DNA of 12,511 bases, taken from contig CACZOH010000050.1 of assembly GCA_902782785.1 (NCBI GenBank), positions 1 through 12,511 on the forward strand, given 5' to 3'. The notes under the pieces were generated by a model that was not told where the DNA came from, searched no databases, and was given only the letters and a program-made list of their open reading frames with translations. This DNA comes from an uncultured Ruminococcus sp. (GTDB lineage Bacteria > Bacillota > Clostridia > Oscillospirales > CAG-272). Numbering within the stretch: the stretch's first letter is position 1; every line of letters begins with the position of its first letter. Positions 6,978-12,511 of this stretch are shown piece after piece. The position numbers and the translations under genes were made by a program.

Positions 6978-7985
6978 CATAGGCGTTTTTTTGCGGAGAT
7001 CTATCCTCTCGCCCGCCGCCGGTTCTATGTATTCTATATCGCCTTTTGTCGGGACCCTGAGCCCGGCTATCGTTTCAAGCAGTTCTCTCTGACCGCTTCC
7101 GGCGACGCCCGCGATGCCGAGTATCTCTCCGGCGTTCGCCGTGAACGAAACGTCGTTCAGCACGTTCACGCCTTCCTTGTTGACAAGCGAAAGGTCGGTC
7201 ACTATAAGACGCTCTGGCGTTTCCTCCGATTTTGTCCTTTCGATGTTGAGAGAGACCTTCTGTCCCACCATCATATCGGTAAGCTCGCTCTCCGTGACCT
7301 CGGACGTGTTGACCGTAGCTATATGTACGCCCTTGCGGAGCACCGCAACGCGGTCGGATATGGCCATGACCTCGTGGAGCTTGTGTGTTATGATGATTAT
7401 TGATTTTCCGTCCTCACGCATACGGCGTATGACGTCGAACAGCTTTTCGGTCTCCTGCGGCGTGAGCACCGCCGTCGGCTCGTCGAGTATCAGTATCTCG
7501 GCGCCTCTGTAAAGCACCTTGACTATTTCGACTGTCTGCTTTTCGGAGACGGACATTTCATATATTTTCTTTGACGGATCGAGCTCAAAGCCGTATTTTT
7601 TGCAGATGGCGGATATTTTGCCGGACGATTTTTTGATGTTGAAGCCGTCTTTTTCCGTTATGCCGAGCACGATGTTTTCCGTTGCGGTAAAAACGTCAAC
7701 GAGCTTGAAATGCTGATGGACCATTCCGATGCCGTAGTCGAATGAGTCTCTCGGCGAATTTATCGTGACAGCCTTGCCGTTTATGTATATCTCGCCCTCG
7801 TCGGGATGGTAAATGCCCGATATCATATTCATGAGCGTAGTCTTGCCGGAGCCGTTTTCCCCGAGTATCGCAAGCACTTCGCCGCTGTAAAGCTCAAGGT
7901 CAACGTCCTTGTTGGCGACTATCCTGCCGAACGTCTTTGTTATGTGCGCGAGCCGTAAAGCACATTTTTCGTTTGTGTTGTTCAA
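6975..7985 (-). CDS. ABC transporter ATPase, N-terminal part (YufO/NupO-like, COG3845), truncated by amber codon
   Basis: This part encodes the first nucleotide-binding domain and the start of the second. Domain 1 has Walker A GENGSGKTT (42-50), the Q-loop glutamine Q91, a divergent signature MSVSEKQ (144-150), Walker B ILILDEPTAVLTPQE (164-178), and the switch histidine H201. Domain 2 begins near residue 258 and has the family's usual degenerate Walker A GVAGSGQ (293-299). Translation then hits TAG after M336. Intact homologues are about 500-520 residues with both domains in one chain; they energise import of nucleosides or sugars captured by a BMP-type binding protein. The start is TTG at 7985 with a strong AAAGGAGG site five bases upstream; I see no better ATG nearby. 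The truncated product has one complete ATPase domain and half of another, so transport is probably impaired unless the stop is suppressed or is an error. Confidence 0.9.
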   Translation of the reverse strand: MNNTNEKCALRLAHITKTFGRIVANKDVDLELYSGEVLAILGENGSGKTTLMNMISGIYHPDEGEIYINGKAVTINSPRDSFDYGIGMVHQHFKLVDVFTATENIVLGITEKDGFNIKKSSGKISAICKKYGFELDPSKKIYEMSVSEKQTVEIVKVLYRGAEILILDEPTAVLTPQETEKLFDVIRRMREDGKSIIIITHKLHEVMAISDRVAVLRKGVHIATVNTSEVTESELTDMMVGQKVSLNIERTKSEETPERLIVTDLSLVNKEGVNVLNDVSFTANAGEILGIAGVAGSGQRELLETIAGLRVPTKGDIEYIEPAAGERIDLRKKTPM

Positions 7986-7990
7986 GTCTG

Positions 7991-7998
7991 CCTCCTTT
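7991..7998 (-). promoter_or_regulatory. Ribosome binding site that fixes a TTG start for the ATPase
   Basis: AAAGGAGG on the minus strand ends five bases before TTG at 7985-7983. The spacing is good, and the coding similarity to the ATPase family begins immediately after it, which supports TTG initiation. Confidence 0.75.
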
Positions 7999-8002
7999 AG
8001 TT

Positions 8003-8048
8003 ATATTCCGGTACGGATACAAAGATCTTTGTGTCCGTACGGGGATAT
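8003..8048. repeat. 46-bp imperfect palindrome between binding-protein and ATPase genes
   Basis: The core, 8011-8040, is an inverted repeat with arms GTACGGATACAAAG and CTTTGTGTCCGTAC around a GATC-containing centre; only one pair deviates. The flanks ATATTCC (8003-8009) and GGGATAT (8042-8048) extend it, with one further deviation and one G-G mismatch at 8010/8041. Both deviations are U-G wobbles if the plus strand is transcribed, but A-C mismatches in the expected minus-strand mRNA. It ends five bases before the ATPase ribosome binding site on the minus strand. It could be an mRNA structure that limits ATPase translation, a DNA operator, or a small repeat element. Confidence 0.8.
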
Positions 8049-8057
8049 CAAAGCGCA

Positions 8058-8084
8058 CGGGGCGGGACTGAACGTCCCGCCCCG
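8058..8084 (-). ncRNA. GC-rich intra-operon stem-loop downstream of the binding-protein gene
   Basis: An 11-bp perfect stem (CGGGGCGGGAC with GTCCCGCCCCG) closes a five-base loop. It sits 47 bases after the stop of the BMP lipoprotein gene. There is no T-tract on either side, so it is not a full terminator. Such hairpins after binding-protein genes commonly protect the upstream message from 3' exonucleases, or attenuate transcription, so that binding protein exceeds transporter; that role is inferred here. Confidence 0.7.
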
Positions 8085-8131
8085 GTCTTTGCGGATCGGT
8101 TCAAATACCGAATATGCGGTTTTGTGTTTTA

Positions 8132-9397
8132 TCAGTTCTCGTCGAGGTAGTGAGTGATGCCGTCGATATTGAGGTCGAAGTACGGAGCAGAACGGTATTC
8201 GGATTCATGGAAGTAACCGTCCTTTATGACTTCGGTCTCGCCCTGGTAATCGCCCAAATCGTCAACGTCGGCAAGGTAAGTGGTGAGGACTTCGCCGTTT
8301 ACCTTGAAATTGCTCGTTGCAAATACGTGCAGCGTGCCGGCCTTGAATTCGGAGATAGCCTTGTCTATGGCTTCCTTGGTGCCGGCGGCCGCCACGTTCG
8401 TGTTGATACCGGTAAGAACAACGGAACCCGTTGCTATCGTGCCGGTCCAGTCGGTCGCTATCTCCTTGCCCTCGGTATTCTGTTTGATGATGTAGTAGAA
8501 GTAGGGAGCCCAGTCGATCGCAGAGGAGATGATGAAGGAGTTGGGGCCGGCGTCATAGGTCGAGCCGTTGTAGGATATGTTCGGAACGCCCTGTACTTCA
8601 CAGGCTGTCGGAGCGCCGAGAGAGTCGGCGTGCTGGCTGATAAGTACGCACTTGTCGTTGTTGATAAGAGCATTGGCGGCTTCCTGTTCCTTCGGCTGAT
8701 CGTACCAGGAACCGGTGTAGCGGACTTTCATCGTTGCGCTCGGGCAAACGGAACGCGCGCCGAGGAAGAACGAGGTAAGACCGGATTTGACTTCCGCGTA
8801 CGGGAAAGCGCCTACGTAACCGATAACGGCCTGTTCCGCCGTGATCTTGCCCTTGGTAATCATTTCGTTGAGCTTGAGACCTGCGGCTATGCCGGCAAGA
8901 TATCTGCCCTCGTAGATGGAGGCGAAAGCGTTGTGATAGTTGGCAAGCTTTTCGGTATGAGCCTTAGTGCCCGTTGCGTGGCAGAATTCTACCTCGGGAT
9001 GAGCCTTTGCGGCTTCTATCATATATGCTTCATGGCCGAAGCTGTCCGCGAATACTATTTTGCAGCCCTGGGATACAAGGTCGTCGGCAGTGGTCTTGCA
9101 GACGGGTCCTTCGTCGACGCCGGTCCTTACTATGACCTGCTCGTCCTTAAGGCCGAGAGCTTCTTTTACGGTCTTGATGCTGTTGATGAAGTTAAGGTCG
9201 TAAGTGGAGTTTTCATCGTGCAGGCAGATAACGCCTATCTTGAAATCGTCCTTCGTGTCGAACTTCGCAAAAGACTGACGCGGAAGAAGATCGGCGGTCA
9301 TCGCATTGCCGCCCGTTGTGGTGCCGCAAGAAGCAAGTATGCCTATGGCAAAAACGGCAATAAGCACCAGTGCAAGTGTTTTCTTGAACATTCTCAT
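8132..9397 (-). CDS. BMP-family ABC transporter substrate-binding lipoprotein (purine nucleoside/purine type)
   Basis: A 421-residue lipoprotein with a typical type II signal: basic MRMFKK, hydrophobic stretch 7-20, lipobox LASC with acylated C24, then a Gly/Thr-rich tether. The mature part is a periplasmic-binding-protein fold of the Bmp/PnrA family. Visible family segments are FADSFGHE (117-124), YEGRYLAGIAAG (162-173), IGYVGAFPYAEVKSG (192-206), WYDQPKEQEAANALI (231-245) and ISQHADSLGAP (253-263). It would capture purine nucleosides or bases at the outer face of the membrane and hand them to the two permeases. Start choice: AAGGAGG is only three bases before the first ATG but nine before the ATG at 9391, so Met3 may be the real start. 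It lies 67 bases downstream of xpt with no terminator between. It is somewhat longer than many relatives (about 330-370). Confidence 0.93.
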   Translation of the reverse strand: MRMFKKTLALVLIAVFAIGILASCGTTTGGNAMTADLLPRQSFAKFDTKDDFKIGVICLHDENSTYDLNFINSIKTVKEALGLKDEQVIVRTGVDEGPVCKTTADDLVSQGCKIVFADSFGHEAYMIEAAKAHPEVEFCHATGTKAHTEKLANYHNAFASIYEGRYLAGIAAGLKLNEMITKGKITAEQAVIGYVGAFPYAEVKSGLTSFFLGARSVCPSATMKVRYTGSWYDQPKEQEAANALINNDKCVLISQHADSLGAPTACEVQGVPNISYNGSTYDAGPNSFIISSAIDWAPYFYYIIKQNTEGKEIATDWTGTIATGSVVLTGINTNVAAAGTKEAIDKAISEFKAGTLHVFATSNFKVNGEVLTTYLADVDDLGDYQGETEVIKDGYFHESEYRSAPYFDLNIDGITHYLDEN

Positions 9398-9400
9398 GTT

Positions 9401-9407
9401 CCTCCTT
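9401..9407 (-). promoter_or_regulatory. Ribosome binding site of the BMP lipoprotein gene
   Basis: AAGGAGG on the minus strand lies three bases from the ATG at 9397 and nine bases from the in-frame ATG at 9391. The spacing favours 9391, which would shorten the signal peptide by two residues without altering the lipobox. Confidence 0.6.
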
Positions 9408-9464
9408 AAAATATTTTTTGATATTGAATTTATATAAGCACCGGTATTCCGGCAAGCTCCTTAT

Positions 9465-10040
9465 TTAATCGCAGAAGACGATTCCGCCTTCCTCGCTCAT
9501 CGACGCTATGCGCGCAAGCGATTCAACGCGGACGCCCGCCGCGCGCGCTTTTTCCCCGCCGTCCTGATACGCCTTCTCTATGACTATACCGGCGCCGACA
9601 AGCACCGCGCCCGATTGACGCACTATATCAACAACGCCCATAAGCGCGTTGCCCCGGGCAAGAAAATCGTCTATGAAAAGCACGCGGTCGCCTTCTCCGA
9701 GGTATTGCTTCGATACTATAACGTCGTAGGTCTTTCCATGCGTGTAGGAGAACACGGGGGCGCTGTAAACGTCCGGGTCGATATTCTTTGTTTTTGATTT
9801 TTTCGCAAAGACTACGGGACAATCAAAAAACTGCGCCGTTAAGCAAGCCACACCTATCCCCGAGGATTCTATGGTGAGTATCTTGTTAATTCCGCAGTTC
9901 TTGTATATGTCGTAGAACTCCCGTCCCAATTCCGCAACAAAGCGCACGTCTATCATATGATTGAGAAATCCGTCTACTTTAAGCACGTCTCCGCCCCGAA
10001 CCTTGCCGTCGGTTTTAATGCGTTCTTCGAGGAGTCTCAT
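9465..10040 (-). CDS. xpt: Xanthine phosphoribosyltransferase (Xpt)
   Basis: This cytoplasmic purine-salvage enzyme converts xanthine and PRPP to XMP, which feeds GMP synthesis. The 191 residues are the normal length (194 in B. subtilis). The sequence matches Xpt throughout: KVDGFLNHMID (21-31), LTIESSGIG (55-63), PVVFAKKSK (75-83), the PRPP-binding motif VLFIDDFLARGNA (120-132), and GIVIEKAYQ followed by RVESLARI near the C-terminus. It is the first gene of the operon, followed after 67 bases by the BMP-type purine transporter genes; the transporter would supply its substrate. A sigma-A promoter lies about 40 bases upstream. In many Firmicutes xpt is controlled by a purine riboswitch, but the leader here is only about 35 bases and cannot hold one. 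A GGAGG site precedes the ATG by ten bases, slightly long but acceptable. Confidence 0.96.
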   Translation of the reverse strand: MRLLEERIKTDGKVRGGDVLKVDGFLNHMIDVRFVAELGREFYDIYKNCGINKILTIESSGIGVACLTAQFFDCPVVFAKKSKTKNIDPDVYSAPVFSYTHGKTYDVIVSKQYLGEGDRVLFIDDFLARGNALMGVVDIVRQSGAVLVGAGIVIEKAYQDGGEKARAAGVRVESLARIASMSEEGGIVFCD

Positions 10041-10081
10041 AGGCCTGCATCCTCCGTTTCGGAAATTAAAAACTTATCTAT

Positions 10082-10110
10082 ATTTTACCCCATAATGCGA
10101 CTTTTTTCAA
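10082..10110 (-). promoter_or_regulatory. Sigma-A-type promoter of xpt and the purine transporter operon
   Basis: On the minus strand TTGAAA (10105-10110) and TAAAAT (10082-10087) are separated by exactly 17 bases. The predicted start of transcription is near 10075, giving a leader of about 35 bases before the xpt ATG. No purine riboswitch sequence and no convincing PurR box is visible in or around it. A 7-bp inverted repeat lies about 30 bases further upstream (10141-10160). Confidence 0.8.
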
Positions 10111-10172
10111 CAGTGAATTTAAACGAAAATGTGTCTTTTTAATGTATGTTTATATACATTTTATACAAGCGC

Positions 10173-10213
10173 AAAAAAAGGCGCCGACGGGGATGAAAAA
10201 CTCCCGCCGACGC
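10173..10213 (-). terminator. Intrinsic terminator after the rhamnosidase gene
   Basis: On the minus strand an 11-bp stem (GCGTCGGCGGG at 10203-10213 with the complementary arm at 10181-10191) is followed by seven T residues (10179-10173). Two pairs are G-U wobbles in the minus-strand transcript and would be mismatches on the other strand, so it is oriented for the rhamnosidase gene. It lies 43 bases beyond that gene's stop codon and insulates the xpt promoter. Confidence 0.88.
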
Positions 10214-10256
10214 TCTGATTTTTTGCCGTATATAAAGGTATAAGGTATATATAATA

Positions 10257-12371
10257 TTATTCCGTAAGCGTCACGCCTGCGGGCAGAGAATACTGGAGCT
10301 TTATCTCCCCGTCGGTCTTTATCCATTTTACGTACACCGTTCCGTGCGGCGTGGGCACTTCGCCCTCGGCAAAATCGAGCGTTTCCGTATACGGCTTTAT
10401 CGTAACGGTATCAAAGCCCGGTGACGCGGGCTTTACGCCGAGTATAACGGCGGACAGTTCGTACGCCGGCGCGCTCGACCAGCCATGGCATTCGCTTCTC
10501 GGACTGTCGGGATTTTCACACCACGTAGTGCAGTTCATATCGAGCATTTTGCGCCAGCCGTCAAGTAGACCGTCGGCACGGTCGTAAAAGCCCGATTTTT
10601 CAAGCGCGCGGAACATAAAGTAGTTCATCGAGAAGGTGCAGCGCGATACGTCGGCGTCAAGCGTTCTTTCCATAAGCGCGTGAGCTTCCTCTCCCGTAAA
10701 GCAGTCGGAAAGGATCGCCCAGAGCGTGGTGTGTTCTGAGTAATCGGCTCTGTCCGGCGTGTTTTTGAAAAGGCCTTTTTCGTTATCGTAACAGTATTTT
10801 ACAGTCAGCTCGTTCTGACGCTTTGCGCGCGCTCTGTAATCGGCGGCGGCGCCGGGCTTTCCGCAGTAGTCGCATATCTCCGCCGCGGCGTTGAGAGCCG
10901 CCGCGTACATGAGGTTCGATACGGTGAGCGGTTCGTCAAGCCCTCCGACGGGCACGCCGTTCGGCCATTCGGGACACCAGTCGACGAAAGGCCAGTACGG
11001 AGTAGTGCCGAAAAGTCCGCGTTCATCCTCATAGCCTCTGAAGCCCTCGAGCACGCGGTCCACGAAGCCCGTCATTGACAAAACGAACGGCTTGTCGTTC
11101 GTATACTGCATATAATCGCGCACCATAAATATGAAGAACAGCGAGAAATCGGGTATGACCTGTATCGACGTTGACGGATAATTCGCCTGTATCATACCGT
11201 CGGGTATCTGAGAATTTGCAAGATCGGTTATGGATTTTTTCTGCATCGCGGTGTCGGCGATGAAGCGGTAGGTGAACATCGCCTCGTTCGCACTGTCCAT
11301 ATCGTACTGCTGCTGCTCGTAATACGGGCAGTCGACGTATATTTCGTGCATACAGCAGCGGACGGTGTTGATGCTCACGTCCCACATTTTATTAAGTTTT
11401 TCGTCCGAGCATTTGAATTTTGCGATATCGTACATCGGATAGAAGTATTCGGAGAACTCCGCCGCCGTCACTTCAAATTCGCCGTCCGATTCAAATTTCA
11501 CAAAGCGGAGCGCGCGGTACCAGAACGGCTCGAACGTGTATTCGCCGTCGACCTCGACCTCGTCGTATATTCCGCGTATCAGCCCGTCTTTTTCGTCGCG
11601 CATATTCTTGTACCAGCCGCCCTTTCCGTCGGGCGTAAGGCGGCATTCGGCGTACGTTATCCTGACGGTGGTCTTTTCTTTCGCTTTCAGCGTGAATTTC
11701 ACCTTTGCCGTCGTGTATTTGCCCGCGTCGAGCTCAACGGTATTCGGTTCTTTTTTGTCAAACGAAAACGGTTTTGCCGGATACGTCTGCATCCCGGGTA
11801 TCGGACGCTTCTGCAGTACGTACGGCTCGTTCAAGCCCCACGGGTTGTAACAGCCGCTTTCCGTGTGCGCCTCGTAATAATTTGAAACGTCGACCTTTGT
11901 AAGCGTTTTTCTCGCCGCGTGGCGCTCAAATTCCGGAATGGACGTATGGACACCGCGTCCCTGCATGAATGAAACGCTGTCGTCGCGACAGCATTCCCAG
12001 CTCTCATCGGATTGAAAATCGCGGTTTTCTCCGTCCGCGGTAAAGGCGGCTCTTAACCAGAGCGCCGCGCGGTCATGCTTGAACATCGAGATAAAAGAGC
12101 CGTCGTGACAGTACATTACCTTGACGTTGATATCGTTTTCGCCCTCGTGCAGCTTGTCCGAGCAGTCGACGGTCTCGTAATATCTCTGATACCACGAGCC
12201 CTGACACGGACCCTCGCAGCAGAGCGCGCCGTTGACGTACAGCTGATAGCGCGTGTCGGCGCATACGTCTATGACAAGGGAATTGTTCTTGCCGGCCGTT
12301 ATTTTCTTTTTGAAATAGTAAAAATGTGTTTGTGTGGGACGCTCGTTTACGCGTATCCAGATGCCGTTCAT
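10257..12371 (-). CDS. Alpha-L-rhamnosidase-like glycoside hydrolase (GH78 type, cytoplasmic)
   Basis: A 704-residue enzyme that should release terminal alpha-L-rhamnose from glycosides. The N-terminal region (about 1-150) is a beta-rich, jelly-roll-like domain with YQLYVNGALCCEGP (42-55). A second beta region (about 200-310) includes FEPFWYRALRFVKFE (280-294). The (alpha/alpha)6 barrel (about 320-640) carries the GH78-type acid motif DCPYYEQQQYDMDS (347-360). Here D347 and E352 correspond to the spacing of the known Asp/Glu pair of Bacillus RhaB. The likely base is E619 in TTWCE, followed by CHGWSSAPAYEL (628-639) and a C-terminal beta domain containing PTPHGTVYVKW (673-683). There is no signal peptide, so the substrate must enter the cell first. 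The ATG follows AAAAGGAG and overlaps the stop of an upstream membrane-protein gene. Related six-hairpin glycosidases with other specificities cannot be excluded. Confidence 0.87.
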   Translation of the reverse strand: MNGIWIRVNERPTQTHFYYFKKKITAGKNNSLVIDVCADTRYQLYVNGALCCEGPCQGSWYQRYYETVDCSDKLHEGENDINVKVMYCHDGSFISMFKHDRAALWLRAAFTADGENRDFQSDESWECCRDDSVSFMQGRGVHTSIPEFERHAARKTLTKVDVSNYYEAHTESGCYNPWGLNEPYVLQKRPIPGMQTYPAKPFSFDKKEPNTVELDAGKYTTAKVKFTLKAKEKTTVRITYAECRLTPDGKGGWYKNMRDEKDGLIRGIYDEVEVDGEYTFEPFWYRALRFVKFESDGEFEVTAAEFSEYFYPMYDIAKFKCSDEKLNKMWDVSINTVRCCMHEIYVDCPYYEQQQYDMDSANEAMFTYRFIADTAMQKKSITDLANSQIPDGMIQANYPSTSIQVIPDFSLFFIFMVRDYMQYTNDKPFVLSMTGFVDRVLEGFRGYEDERGLFGTTPYWPFVDWCPEWPNGVPVGGLDEPLTVSNLMYAAALNAAAEICDYCGKPGAAADYRARAKRQNELTVKYCYDNEKGLFKNTPDRADYSEHTTLWAILSDCFTGEEAHALMERTLDADVSRCTFSMNYFMFRALEKSGFYDRADGLLDGWRKMLDMNCTTWCENPDSPRSECHGWSSAPAYELSAVILGVKPASPGFDTVTIKPYTETLDFAEGEVPTPHGTVYVKWIKTDGEIKLQYSLPAGVTLTE

Positions 12372-12511
12372 AAGTATACTCCTTTTAAAGTTGATTTTGT
12401 TCTGCTTCTTATAAATCCGATGATCAGAAGGACGATACAGGCGTTAACGCCTAAAATCCATAATATTGATACAACGGATACGAGCCATACTGCTCGTATC
12501 AAACCGAAAAA
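12368..12511 (-). CDS. C-terminal end of a membrane protein gene (partial)
   Basis: An open frame enters from the right edge of the window on the minus strand and runs 47 codons to TGA at 12370-12368. The stop overlaps the rhamnosidase start as ATGA, a typical sign of a real, coupled upstream gene. The visible tail has a strongly hydrophobic stretch, about AVWLVSVVSILWILG then ACIVLLIIGFI, followed by a basic hydrophilic end RSRTKSTLKGVYL. This fits the last membrane segment or segments of a transporter or other integral membrane protein. The family cannot be named from so short a piece. Next to an intracellular rhamnosidase, a sugar importer is a plausible guess only. Confidence 0.75.
   Translation of the reverse strand, partial: FFGLIRAVWLVSVVSILWILGVNACIVLLIIGFIRSRTKSTLKGVYL

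Noticed and set aside
8114..9409. Long open frame of 431 codons on the plus strand opposite the BMP lipoprotein gene
   Set aside because: It is a mirror of the lipoprotein gene, shows no recognisable family and has no ribosome binding site. The minus-strand protein is unmistakable.
9408..9464. Possible separate promoter for the BMP lipoprotein gene (TTGCCG ... TATAAA)
   Set aside because: The spacing is only 15 bases and the -35 match is weak, and no terminator separates xpt from this gene, so read-through from the xpt promoter is the simpler reading.
10111..10140. Possible PurR box upstream of xpt
   Set aside because: The AAACGAAAATG stretch only loosely resembles CGAAC-type PurR sites; there is no second half-site at proper spacing.

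Overview
The window looks like a chromosomal segment of an endospore-forming Firmicute of the class Clostridia. Three things point this way: two adjacent spoVA genes (spoVAD, spoVAE) for loading dipicolinic acid into spores, strong AAGGAGG-type ribosome binding sites on most genes, and sigma-A-like promoters. Base composition is close to balanced. I see no insertion sequence, integrase, phage gene, CRISPR array, tRNA or rRNA. Ten coding regions are present; two are on the plus strand and the rest on the minus strand.

Positions 1-1425 (plus strand) hold spoVAD and spoVAE. They converge, across only 25 bases, on a minus-strand pair at 4143-1451: a CrtI/phytoene-desaturase-like flavoprotein, then an NAD(P)H-FAD-[2Fe-2S] reductase joined to it by an ATGA overlap. 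The pair has its own promoter and looks like a two-protein redox unit of unknown substrate.

Positions 10040-4323 (minus strand) form a five-gene purine acquisition operon: xpt (xanthine phosphoribosyltransferase), a BMP-family substrate-binding lipoprotein, a double-domain ABC ATPase, and two BPD_transp_2 permeases. A sigma-A promoter precedes xpt. Two stem-loops separate the binding-protein gene from the ATPase gene. The operon ends in a string of five short hairpins joined by AATTCAT linkers, the last of which is the intrinsic terminator. Purine bases or nucleosides would be captured outside the cell, imported by the transporter and, as xanthine, converted to XMP by Xpt. The ATPase gene carries an in-frame amber codon between Walker A and the signature motif of its second nucleotide-binding domain, so this copy of the transporter may be damaged, or the base may be an error.

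Positions 12511-10257 (minus strand) hold the end of a membrane protein gene that overlaps, by ATGA, a gene for a GH78-type alpha-L-rhamnosidase without a signal peptide. This suggests uptake of a rhamnoside followed by hydrolysis in the cytoplasm. A strong terminator closes this unit just upstream of the xpt promoter.

Most genes are recognisable families. The less ordinary items are the amber codon, the AATTCAT-linked hairpin array, the two structures inside the transporter operon, and the coupled redox pair.
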